Below, in pieces: positions 38,801 through 52,761 of a stretch of 64,000 nucleotides of DNA. The notes under the pieces were generated by a model, which searched no databases, was not told the DNA's origin, and saw only the letters and a program-made list of their open reading frames with translations. Numbering within the stretch: position 1 is the stretch's first letter; the number at the start of each line of letters is the position of its first letter. Both the position numbers and the translations under genes were made by a program. The stretch comes from Hofstenia miamia (taxonomy: Eukaryota; Xenacoelomorpha; Acoela), in contig SCFE01000005.1 in NCBI GenBank assembly GCA_004352715.1, positions 2,593,019-2,657,018 on the forward strand, given 5' to 3'.

Positions 38801-41800
38801 AACCATTACACTATTTACCCAATTACCTCATTGGAATGCATTATCAATCATTCTAGTAAAAATTTAAATACGTTTTCCTTAATAAGATATTGAACAGTTT
38901 CTAGGTAATTCCAGCGAGGAATTACACGAAATTTAGTTGCTAAATATTTTTTATATATTAATTGTTATTTTGAAAATTTTTATTTATAGTTGATGAAATG
39001 AAATTTATATTTTTTTCTGAAATAAAAATAAAATACATTTTAAGACAAGCTAACTTCTTCACTTTATACTAGAGAACTTGAACTAGATGAAACATTTTAA
39101 ACCAGTTTAAACGTACATTCTTATGCAAAATATTGATTTCAAAGTATATGTATAATAAGCGGTCAAACAAGTTCACATTCACATAGCGACTATGTAAAGC
39201 TACAATAGTGTTTTGAATAAGTTAGGTGCTATTTACCTCTTGGTTTATCTTGTTGCTGACTTGACAATCGATATTGGACTATAGGTCCATCGCCAAAATC
39301 AACATAGCGAGTCCATCGTCTCCATCTAACTCGAACGCGCTCTTTTGTAACACTAACAATTGTGAGATTCGACTTTAAAAATGGCAAATCTAAACAATTA
39401 TTTAATAGTTCAATGAATTATTCCACTTAAAAAACCAAAAAATAATCATCTCAATCATGATTTCAATTGATCATCTTATAAATTAAGGACAATGTCCATT
39501 CAAAATCACAATCCTTACAAAAATGCCTAATCTTGGATAATCTACACTCATTCATTTGTTTTCAACTTGGACTAAATGTCTCCAATTATCCAAATCCAAA
39601 AATGGCAATCTTTTAAATTAAAGACAATGTCGGTTTAAAATCACAATCCTAACAAAAAATGCTTAATCTTGGATAATGTGCACTCATTCATTGAATTCAA
39701 CTTGGACTAAATGTCTCCAATTATCCAAATCAAAAAATAGAAATTCCTCTTATTGTATGATTATATTCACTACAAGAAAATAATGCTACACATTTAGAAT
39801 TTTTCAGTCTTAAAAATAACGATGAATGTCCGATATCAAAATAAACAGATTTCTGGAAACTAGAATTAAGACAATCAATTGTAAAACAATGTTTTTCATT
39901 TATTGAAATTAATGTTAACCTTAAACAGCCTGAGGTTTTTAGAAAAATTGTCATCATTCTAGAAAAAACTTCAAACGCTTATAGATCTAAAGATTTTAAC
40001 GGCGTACCCAATCGTGACCTCTGACTTTGCGCAAGGCACCCCTCAACGGGGTTGGAAAATCCTTGCGCATGTCAAGAAGCAGTCAAAGTTCTTTTTGTTC
40101 CATGAGCTCAAAAGATTATAATCGCATGAACATTAGATAGGGAGAGAACTTAAATCTTTTTCAAAAAATTTTAAATAGTTATTCTTTTCAACTACTTCAT
40201 TCATATCAATACGCATTAATGAAAATATTCAGCATTGAATTAAAACATATTCCCCAATAGGCAAATCCATTCTCACGGTTTTCAATTTGATATTAGGCTT
40301 GGAAAACATTTTTTGCAAATTTGTAAAAACGATTTGTCCTTTTAAAAGGCTGTTCATGGATAAAGAAGAGTAATGAAGAATCTGTAGAAAGATGATAAAA
40401 TACCAATGATTTCGGGATCATACATTTTGAAATAATGTGGTTTCGGTATCAAATAAAAAAATTGATTAAAATCCGGATACTTTTCCCTTTGTGCGTTAAT
40501 TAAGAATCCTGGAAATATTTGATGAATCTTAAATTTTAATTGTTAATTATTATTGGAATTCACACCGTTTGTTTCATTGACAATGGGGAAGACAATGAAG
40601 GCAGTAGAATGCAAACAAGTGGTTTGCAGCCTCAAGGGAATGCGACATTGTTTATTTGTAGATAAAGTTACTTTTTGCACAAAGAGTCAGAGGATGGTAA
40701 TTGGTCACTCTGCGTCGTCCAAGATACGATTCAAAAAATTCCTGTCAATTATTAAATGGTAGACCATTGTTTCTTTTTAACGGTTTTCTCACACATAAAA
40801 AAGTCGTTTAGAATTTTAAAACAGGTATTATGAATGCTAAAAAAATTATGACAATTCACGTGATCTGCAAACAACCAATTAAAGGTGGAGAATTTTGAAA
40901 AAATCTTTTCTAGATGAATCCCCGTTTCACCCTACACGTATCTTCCGTGAGCTATATATAAGAACAAACAATGAAATGTATCAATAGACCCTTGTAACTA
41001 AAAAAAATTCTATGCAAATAATGTAGTTGTAGAAAAAAGAGATAAAAAAAGATATGCTATAGGTATGGAAAGTTTTGTTGAAGAAAGCAAAACTTAAAAA
41101 TAGCACAACTTTGTATGCATAATATTCTTGAGTATTTAATAAACGCCATGCAGATGAACTAAACATTTACCATTATAGAACATTTAAAAACGAATATAGT
41201 TAATGATTAAAAAGATATTAATGCAACTCATTGATGATCTTTATATTTCGTATTAGTCTACAAATCAGACACTTTTCTGACAGAAATAGGATGATTAGCT
41301 AGGTATAAATTAGCATTAACTTATTTCTTTCTTTTATCACCCGTATTTGTACCTCTCAAACATTAAATAGAATTGTATTATTTTTGTATACAATGCATTA
41401 ATCACAAAATATTGAACTACATTTGCAAATATATTAACCTCAAAACCGTCTGGCGTCTACTTAAGAGGACAAACCGTTTTTCCACATTTAAAAATCTTCT
41501 TCTTCAATTCTTTGGAAATTTGTACATAGTGAATTAAAAAGATATCTAATGCAACTCATTGATGATCTTTATATTTCGTATTAGTCTCCAAATCAGACAC
41601 TTTTCTGACAGAAATAGGATGATTAGCTAGGTATAAATTAGCATTAACTTATTTCTTTCTTTTATCACCCGTATTTGTACCTCTCAAACATTAAATAGAA
41701 TTGTATTATTTTTGTATACAATGCATTAATCACAAAATATTGAACTACATTTGCAAATATATTAACCTCAAAACCGTCTGGCGTCTACTTAAGAGGACAA

Positions 41801-44800
41801 ACCGTTTTTCCACATTTAAAAATCTTCTTCTTCAATTCCTTGGAAATTTGTACATAGTGAAGCATGGACATATCTATTGGCAAACATGCTTAAATTGAAT
41901 GCTGAAAATTGTTATTAAAGTGAATTTCTGTGACTGAAGTAGGTGAAAAGATTAACTATCTTTCTTTGAAAATTTCGATTTTTCGAAAAAGATTTAAACT
42001 CACTTCATACCTATCGTTCACATATTTATAAGATTTTTAACAAACGGAAGTCACAGAGATATTGACTGTTTCTTGATATATGCAAAGATATCGCAAGCCC
42101 ATTGAGGCGTGCCGTGCCCAAAGTTCGATTCCGTGGGGCTATAAGCGTTTTAAATTTTTTTATAGGATCATAAAACAATTTGAGAAATCCCCGAGCTGTT
42201 TAAAGTTAAAAAGACGTATGAATGGACTTATGTGACTAGAAGAAAAAATTAACATGCTAAGATTTTGTTAATATTTTCATGAGAAGAAACTCGCAATTTC
42301 GGATAGATTGTTGGCGAATTAAATTTATTAGAACATGTCAATTCTATTTATTCATATGGAAATCAGAAAATAGTGAATTATCAGATTTAAAGCCGAAGCA
42401 ATGAATAATATTAACGTGTATTTCCGTACTCACCGTAGAATCTCACGAACGTCCTGGCCAGCACTCTCTGCTCATAAGAACATGTATAAACACCCATCTC
42501 AGTCTGATCAACATGAAATTCAACATGCATGGGGACGAAACCACGAAGCTGCATCTCAGATCCATTTGTGGGGAGGTATGTGTGCCCTGTTGGACTCTTC
42601 AGCTTTGCATGGACATAGTCAAGCATATGTCCTGAGAAAAGACTGCATATAAACACAGTCTTTGATCCGGGATTAGCACGTATGTTAAAGAAGTCAACAG
42701 CGTGCGTAGTGCTTTCTAAAAAGTTTACATAGTTAAATAACACCTGGAGGTTATTGAAAATGATTACCATTAAATTAGGGAATTATAATATAAGGATGTA
42801 GAAGGTCAAGAGAGCTCAATATCTTTTATGTTACCTCATTATCTGCAGAGTTCCTTCTATGAATGAAAATGAGTTCATGAATCTTTAACGTGTATAAAAT
42901 TTTCAATAAAATCAAAAAAACCATGTTTGGAAGTTAAAATTTTAAATTAAGGTGCACAAAGATAGTGAATTGCCTAGATTATGCTTCTTTAATGACCGGA
43001 TCTGAGATAAAGTAAAATTAAAATCTCCAAATATTTTAGTGTTTTCATGAAGCATACAGGGAGTAATTGCATGCAATAGTAAAAATAAGGCATGGTTTTC
43101 CTGAAAATAAATTTAGCATTTGCAATTTTTGGTTGTCAAAACTGTCCTACACATTAATTTTCACTAAATTGTTAAATTAAGCGCAAGTATCTATTAGAGG
43201 TTACCCTTCAATAACAAAATCGTCATAATATCATTATTCGGAAATCGGTTTCTCTTTAAAGTAAAGCTGATATTAAAAATGGTGCACTTGACGTTTGGAT
43301 CTAAAGGCTTACATACTTCCTGTCTCCGTAAATCCCTTAAGACATATTAGACGATTACATTAAGGAATAAATATAGGAAACAATTTGGTAATAATGCAGT
43401 ATTTTAATGAAATTTAAGATACACTTTACAACAATATTAAGAGTTGATTTAATTAAATCAGTGACAAAGTTGCTTTTAGCAAGTTCATTGAAGGGCATCA
43501 CAAATATTTGACTGTGAATTCTTAGAAATCATTGAACAAACTGTAATAAGTACATACACTGAGTATCTCAAGCCCAGTAGATAAAATATTCTTTCTAGCT
43601 ACAATATTGCATTTTATGATATTTTGCTGTTTTCTAGTAATTAATTATTCAATTTTAGTGATGAAATTATCTATGACATCTTTGTATGAAAGTAGGGAAG
43701 CCGCCTCATTAAAATTTTTCTTGATACACACTTCGTTAATTAGCATTTTAAATTTTGAATGGAAATTCATGCTAGCTTTGAATATGAATAAGCAAAATTG
43801 AGAATTACTTGTAATAAGCTATTCCAAGATATTTATAAAAATGTTGATTTTCCAATATCATTGATTGATAAAACATCAAAACCAATTTTGATGACATGGT
43901 AAATTGGATAAATTTTCAAATTCTGTTGCCCTAAGCACTAGGTTGTAGGAAATTTTACATACACATTTAGGTTAGCCTTAAAAAATTTTTGAGGCTTTTT
44001 TCTGAATTTGAGAAATTAAGGATCTTATGGAGAATGTATATAAGTTTGAATATGGAAGTTCTACAACATCTTGTGTATATTAAACATATAATATACAGTC
44101 TTGTACATAAAGGTCGCACATCTAACATTTGAAATACATTCAAACATTATAATGTCAAATCATAATATACCCGCGCTAAATTGTCGACAGTTAATCGATT
44201 TAGTTTAGCTGAGTTCATTATCTCTCCTATCCACGTAAGACTAACAGCAAAATCTGTTTACTCTTGAAAACATGGGAAATAAACCTACACAAAATCATGT
44301 CAGGAAACAGGTGATCCAAAAATCCCAGCTTAGACCGTCTCAAAAAGGAATAGCGGAACATTTAATGATCTCAAGATTTAATGTCAGGCGCATTATAGCC
44401 GCTATTAAAACTGAAGGCCGAATTGAATGAGTAAACCCAGAAGGGCGTCCACAAAAGTTCTCAGAAAGATCCAGATCCTTATTAAGGAGGATATCAGTAA
44501 TTTGTCCAAAAATGAAACTTAGAGAATTTAGACGTAGTTGGAGTGATGGTCAGAAGTATTCAATAGCAAAGCATCAGCAGGATTTTCCGGAAATATGATT
44601 TATTTGGAAGACACAGTTGCAAAAAACCTCTCCTAAATTCACATCACATCAAATCGAAATTATGCTGGTCTCATAAAAAAAATTAGCAACTGTGAAAAAG
44701 ACTGGTGCAATGTTGTATTTTCTGATGAAAGTCCTATACAATTTCAATCGGGACGCGTGCAATTCGTCAGGAAACCTAAGGGTCAAGCATATCGATTCAA

Positions 44801-47800
44801 GCCAAGATATTTAGCTACAAATATACCCTGGTCGACAAAAATCAGTTATGGTGTTTGGAGCAATATGGAGTTCTAGGATGCAAGTTCTGGCAAAGGTGGA
44901 TAAAGCGATGGATGAAGAACAATATGTTGACATCTTGAGCGTCCATGTACTGCCACTGGTGGATCAAGACCACTTTATGCAGCAAGGCAACGCACCTTGT
45001 CATAAATCCAAGGAAATTATGGCATTTATGCTTCTGCTAAACTGCCAAGCGAGGTCTCCGGACCTCAATCGTATTGAAACTGTATGGGATCAGTTAAAGC
45101 GAATGGTGGATAATCGAAAGATTACAGATATAAATTATCTATGGCCAGCATAAAGGACGATTCCTTTAATATTCCCGATGGGTACATTGCCAAAAAGGGT
45201 ACAAGCCGTTGTAAAAAATAAAGGATACCCTATTAAATAATAAAAACCCGTGTATTTCATTTGAATTATATTTTGTAGGTGTTTCAGTTATTATTGTTAA
45301 TAAAATTCAGTTAATTTGTATTTTATATGTTGTGTGCGACCTTTATGTTTAAGTATATATATATATATATATATTGTAAATGAATAGTTTAAGCACACTT
45401 TGTACACAATATATATATATATATATATATATAATCCCTAACGCTGTACTTGTTTTTTCTAGGTGAAAGTGAAAAAGGTCAAGCTTTTTGATGCAGAAAC
45501 ACCAAAGTCAAACAAAATGTAGTACTAAACATTTGTAATGTTAATGGAAACAACCCACAGAACAGTATAAAACTGTCCAAATGTGATACCTTAAGGCGAT
45601 AAATTCCAATTATGCTAACATTGATTAAAGTAAAATTTGATAACTGCACAAATTTCCTTGAAAACAACTTTTGATTTTGAAAGAAAGATAACTAATTAAA
45701 AAATTAAAAGTTATGGAACCAGAACTAAATTTTCTCTACTTAAGTGCTCTAACGTCCTGGTGAAACTCTGCATGGAACATCACAATAAATTGCTTTAGGG
45801 AAGGAGACACTCTGTATAAGTACAAATAAAAAGTTAACAAATTATGCATATAATTGCATTTATGAATTTAACGAAATTGGGATGTATATTTGAGTGAGAA
45901 ATCAACTAAGAAAAATTTTGTTGAAAAATCTCGAATTTTTAATAAATTATGGCATATGTTATCTGGAGTGTTCATAATACTCCTTTGATGACATCCTAAA
46001 AGCACTTTGAATATCTTCCAAGATAATCCAATAAAAGTGGTCTTCCTTTAAAATATCATATTTCAAGGTTACAAACCATGCATTAGTCAAACATTAAGAA
46101 ATTATCGACACTTTTAAATTAGCTATAATTCCGGGAAAACATAAATTCAAAATTTAAATGCGCAAGAACAAAAAATCATAGAAATTCGAGACAATGACAT
46201 GAAAAATAAACTTTAAGAAAGAGATCGTTCCCTTAAATTACATCGGTTCTTGCTACAATATAAGAATAAATAAATGATGAATTTGATGGAGAGAGGTATT
46301 TACTTAAATATCAATTGAAAAATAACTTTTATTGGTTTATTTATTCAATCATACTCTAAATTGCTATTTACTTAATGCTCTAAATTTCTTTAGATTGGTA
46401 TAATTTTAATTTTGAATGGTAAAATCCGTTAAACCTATTTGCTTCTAACACTTGAATAATATGAAAAAATGAACATCTAGTATAGCATCTTACAAAAACT
46501 GAATTTCAAATTAGCACATATTAGTGCAGAGTTCAATATTTAAATTTAAGGAAAAGTCGTACACACTGTTAAACATAGCTGAAGAATGCACACGTAATGA
46601 TTCTTTAGAGAAAGTTTGAAACGTAGAGCACACAAAGCATTCATTCAAGTGTCAATTTTTGGAAAATAGGACATATTGCCGACAGTGATCTAAATTTTTT
46701 GAAAATCTCATTTGAAAAGTAACTACATTTATATTGATCCACTTGAAAAACAGCTATTGATCCTCTATTTGTTAATAAGAAACACTTCAAAACAATTCTC
46801 TGGAATCACATTTTTTTCAATTATAACCGTAACATTCGTTATTAACAATGTATTCTTTACACCTACCAATGCCTGTATATATATATATATATAAGCATAG
46901 GAATGATCTAACAATGACAGCCCTTTTGTGTGCAAAACAAATTTTCGAGTGTAAAATAGCGATGATTTCTTAAATTTAAATCTTATTAATCTAGTTAGGT
47001 CTATAATGAATTAGGGAAATTCTTACGCTGTTCACAAGAATCCCCATCGAAGCTATCATCGCACATGCTGCCATAATCAATATCACAACTTGATCGTGAC
47101 CCTCCTCCTGAACCAAAAAGGTCGCAGCTTCTATCGACACATTCACCAGTGTAAGGGTGACATTTTTTACCAGGAGCGCAGTTACATTTCTGGGTGCAAT
47201 CAGGGCCATAAAAGCCTTCCTTGCAAACTAAAAACTGCTAGTTAGCATTAACATTAAAAATCCGGAAATATTACATAAAGCGTGATAAATAAATTGATTA
47301 TATTCAATGAATATTGAGAAAAATCATTCTACAAATGTATGACGAATTTAATTGTGAATGCCATCAAAAATAAATTAACGAAAACATTGAAACCACGCAA
47401 AATCCACTAAAGTGTTCTTATTGGTATACAATTAGCTGTTGCCAGTCACTGTGTTTAACAGTTATATAAATTCTCCTTTGAATTACATGCATGCGTGTTT
47501 GATAATATCATAAAAATAATTTTGAATATTTCTGATTTTGAAATTGACTATTCCATATTTTTATGGGGTATTAAACGTCTTTAAGCTATGGAATGAAGAT
47601 TCTGATACATTCACTCATTCGCATGATATATGTGCATGTGTGCACATGATCTTAATGCAATAGACGCAATAGTGGATGTGCCTTATATTTAAAATTGAAC
47701 CTAGTACATTTTAAAAATTCTCTGTTCAAAATAGTAAGCTAACAAATGGATTAGTATATTTCTGTTGCATTCGAGTTTACTGAGACTTCCGTTAGTTGAC

Positions 47801-50800
47801 AAGAATATTTGAAGCTTGATGGCCGAATGAATTTCACGTAATCAATCATATTATTGGATAAGAATTAATATCAAACACTAAGTAACCGAATCAAACCTTG
47901 TTAATCTAAATTTACAAAGATGCTATATGTAAGGCATGCAGTGACTTACTGAATTCACAATTGAGTCCATAACGACCATGACAAGTACATCCAAAGGGAT
48001 CAGGCAGACACAGCACATAATGCTGACAGTTATAATCGAGGGGTTGCGAAGTACATTTTACTTTGCATTCTGCATCAAATCGATATGTTGGGCAATCTAA
48101 GTTTAAGAGCATTTATTAACAAAATCCACAGAAATATTACACGACAAAATTTAAAGTTAATATAACTAAATTTATATAATCTATATTATTCAATATACAG
48201 TACTGGCCATAAGTATTTATTTCTGCAATGACGAATATAATAACTTTGGTTTTTACTACTGAGCTCAATTAATTTGTACTGTATTCCTGATTGCAGAAAT
48301 AAATTTTGGAGATTAGTAGTTCAATTTTTATGGTCGGTTATTGTACATATACACATATATTGCGTGAAAAATACCAACTTCATTCAGAAATTTCTTTTAA
48401 AATTCAGAATTTTAAGCAAATATTTCAAATATCCCCAATTTCTGACCCAAGCTGCGTATTAGTGTTTAATCTATATAGAGAACCCACCTACATCTTCGTT
48501 CTGTATATAGATGGATGAAAGGGCTGAAGCAATGTAAATGATGAGCCGAAATTTGTAAAAAAACTGACAAATACGCGTCGGTGCATGCAAGTCAACGTAA
48601 ATGAAGTGAATGCTATATACGTTATAAACAATATGTAGAAAAATGAAATGTACAATTTTTGTGTAAATTGGCCCATATTCGGGTCGGCTTTGGACTGAAT
48701 TTCGTGCCATGTCCATCTCTGATATAGACAGACAAATAACTCCAAGTATAAGCACCCAACCTTGGCAATAGTAATGCAAAAGAGATCAGCAGTAAGATTT
48801 GCATTTATGAGGGACCAAGCAGTTTCTCATAAGTTGATTCAAGTGTGTTTGTGCAACTTCTTGTATAAAATTTGTTAATGCTTGGAGAAGACTGATGAAA
48901 TCATGTAATAATAAAGGTCATTGGGAAATTAGTGTCTGAAAATCAATGGTTTTTACTAAAATGAAGTTGTTGCAAATTATTGAAACTACAGCCCCTAATG
49001 CCAAATGATATGAGTGAACTTCAATAGAGAATAATGAAACATTTAGTGCTTAAAACTAGATTTAATATTAAATAGATTTCAGATTCGTAGTTTAGCAATA
49101 GTCTGCANTCTATATTATTCAATATACAGTACTGGCCATAAGTATTTATTTCTGCAATGACGAATATAATAACTTTGGTTTTTACTACTGAGCTCAATTA
49201 ATTTGTACTGTATTCCTGATTGCAGAAATAAATTTTGGAGATTAGTAGTTCAATTTTTATGGTCGGTTATTGTACATATACACATATATTGCGTGAAAAA
49301 TACCAACTTCATTCAGAAATTTCTTTTAAAATTCAGAATTTTAAGCAAATATTTCAAATATCCCCAATTTCTGACCCAAGCTGCGTATTAGTGTTTAATC
49401 TATATAGAGAACCCACCTACATCTTCGTTCTGTATATAGATGGATGAAAGGGCTGAAGCAATGTAAATGATGAGCCGAAATTTGTAAAAAAACTGACAAA
49501 TACGCGTCGGTGCATGCAAGTCAACGTAAATGAAGTGAATGCTATATACGTTATAAACAATATGTAGAAAAATGAAATGTACAATTTTTGTGTAAATTGG
49601 CCCATATTCGGGTCGGCTTTGGACTGAATTTCGTGCCATGTCCATCTCTGATATAGACAGACAAATAACTCCAAGTATAAGCACCCAACCTTGGCAATAG
49701 TAATGCAAAAGAGATCAGCAGTAAGATTTGCATTTATGAGGGACCAAGCAGTTTCTCATAAGTTGATTCAAGTGTGTTTGTGCAACTTCTTGTATAAAAT
49801 TTGTTAATACTTGGAGAAGACTGATGAAATCATGTAATAATAAAGGTCATTGGGAAATTAGTGTCTGAAAATCAATGGTTTTTACTAAAATGAAGTTGTT
49901 GCAAATTATTGAAACTACAGCCCCTAATGCCAAATGATATGAGTGAACTTCAATAGAGAATAATGAAACATTTAGTGCTTAAAACTAGATTTAATATTAA
50001 ATAGATTTCAGATTCGTAGTTTAGCAATAGTCTGCATAAGCATGCTATTTTAATGATGTAGTAGAATTTAGTGAGTAGACGTGCAGATGAAGGAACGTCA
50101 TTATATTTCCATAAAATTCTGAAAGCATTTATTAGGAAATTCGCTGACGCAATTTTACACTGCTAAGTTATGATTCTTGCGGTAATTAATTTTACTCAAT
50201 TGCTTTGATTAATGAATAAGTAGCTGTCAACTCACGCTTCTCGCAGTAAGTGCCTTTAAAACCAGGGGGACAGATGCAGTCTCCGGTAATATCGCTGCAG
50301 ACACCACCGTTGTAACATCTACGGCAAATTTTGTTACAACTGGGATAATTATATCTTCCAGGGAGGCATTCTAAACATATCAAATATAGCATTACCAAAA
50401 CAGATATTTTTAAATCAGAAGATATATTATAATATTCACAAACAGCTTTCCATATGCAATGCACATGAATGCATATATTCTGGACTAATATAAATGAAAC
50501 CTATTTCAGTACTACAAAAAATAATTCCCAAATTTACAATAAAAGAATTTCAATGACAGAAATAATTTTCACAATTAAAAATTTTTTATTCAAAAATTCA
50601 ATAGAATTTCCGTCATAAGAAAGTAATTACTCTTAAATAATGAACAACTGTATTCCTTGTTTACTTGTCGAAAACATCGTCTTTTTGTCTACTGACCATT
50701 ATATAATTCAACACTAATAGTCTAAAACATCATTTTGATTGTTCAAAAAACTATATTTGTGCCAGGAGTATCAACAAAATATAATGTTCTAAGAATTCGC

Positions 50801-52724
50801 TTAATAGCAAATCTTCAGATAACAATGCGATAAAGAGTTTATGGGAGAAACAACTAACCTAGATATGTTGGTAAAGGCTTCAATAAAACAGAAAACAATC
50901 CTCTATTCTATGGTATTTTCAGTATTTGGACATTTTTACTATTTTGTGTATTATGAGTCTAATTTTTTTTGAAGAGACCATCGCAGATTGTAAGACAATG
51001 CTTGGGTAAACTTGACTTGAGTAATTTTTTTCAATATATTGGATATAGCTTACAATAAATAATCAAATTACAGTTCCATATTATTGACCATTGAAAAATG
51101 AATGTATGTGAAAGGTATTATCTACTTTTAAATATCTAAAATGAAAATTTCATAAATCACTTCCCAATGTTTATATAATAAATGTTTGCGAAATAATTAC
51201 AAAAAAACCGAGTTGAAAACAAGTGGAAAGGTCATATTTAATTAACGAATTCAAAATACGTCTTTGCGAAAAAAGCACGCAAAATTTCAAGATCACTTTT
51301 AAAACAGTTGCATTTGAAAGCATTCTGCAATTTTATGCAATATTATCAGCATAAGAAATTAAAGAAATAACTTTCATAATATATATAATATTGTTTCAAA
51401 GTTTCTCTTATGATTTATGAGCAATGTTTTGTTGCTAAAAAATCAAAAAATATATAATCTTTTATAATTACATAGTTAAGAATAGAAAACTCAAAATGAT
51501 GTACAACAAAGATTAGGTGCAAAGACATTTTTATTTGAACAATTTCTATAGAAGTTATTATAAAACAGCAGGACTGAATGTTATCACCAACTCAGATGAC
51601 GACAAAGAATTGTTGATTATAATAATTATAGACTTAAATTTGGTAAAAACAATAAATTGTCCATGTGTTAAAACATAATGAAAAATAAAGAAATTTGAGT
51701 GAATTATAAACTTTAGCAAAAAGCCAAAGTAAAATGTCAAGTACATGAGATAGTCTCTTACAAAACAAAATGGTGTTTATAGTTTACAACAAAAAAAACA
51801 TACTTCTAACAATGACTCTGGTCATGGCAATTTCTCCGTCCCTTCTTTGAGCTTCAGTTTGATAACATTCATATATTCCTGTATCAGATATGATAGCAGA
51901 ATGTATAACCTGAGTCACAGAGCTCCATCCTTGAATTATTTTTCCTAAACCATACAGAATAGCATAAAAAATTAAAAGTAGAATATAACATTAAAAAAAA
52001 TTGTGCAGTCGAAGAAAGCATCCAATTTTTTAAAAAAAACTTGCGAAATAATGTAGGTCACAAAAAGAGATATCATAAAGTTTTGTTAAAGGTGCAAAAA
52101 CTCTAATGACCTGCATATTGCATCAAACTGCCGTAGGGAGCTCTTTTCATACATAAAAATTTAATAAAGCAGTATTTTCATTATCAAGCGTATTCGATGA
52201 AATACTTTTTCCACAAAGCGTGCAGTGACTCTTAATGAAAAAAACTTAACATATAATTAACCCGAAGTTTTACTGAATTATATTTAAACGGTTCGTCAAT
52301 GCACATAGAAAGTAGACTTATTACGACAACTACAAAGTACTTAACACTGAGCTTGAAGCAAGCGATTATCTCGCGCTTCGAATTCATTTTGTGAGTACTT
52401 CCAATTGTTGTGACGCAAACAAAATTCTCTCAACTTAGGAAAGGAAATATACAAAATTAGCAAGTCAATTATTAATTTTGTTTAATGTCTAAACATATAG
52501 TCAGGAAGTAATCTTTCTGCCTTTTAATATTTATTAGGGGAGAAGTGAAGTAGAAAATTGGCAAAACAAACGAATCAAAAAATCTTTCATTAATACTTGG
52601 AACATGCTATAAATTAATCAGAATTTAAATAATATTCAAATCAAAGGTCCCAACCCAATCTCATTAGGTTTGTATATATATATATATATATATATATAAT
52701 AAAGATATATGCAGTAGGGATAAT

Positions 52725-52761
<37 letters not shown>

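Noticed and set aside
42401-42652. Plus-strand open frame over the Ig3 exon
   Set aside because: Antisense shadow of a well-supported Ig domain.
46991-47209. Open frame [20 protein letters not shown] over the EGF3 exon
   Set aside because: Wrong frame: the +1 frame gives the cysteine-spaced EGF module with matching splice phases.
48274-49733. Several open frames of 60-102 codons repeated in both 928-base copies
   Set aside because: Duplicated with the repeat; no family signal, and they overlap one another on both strands.
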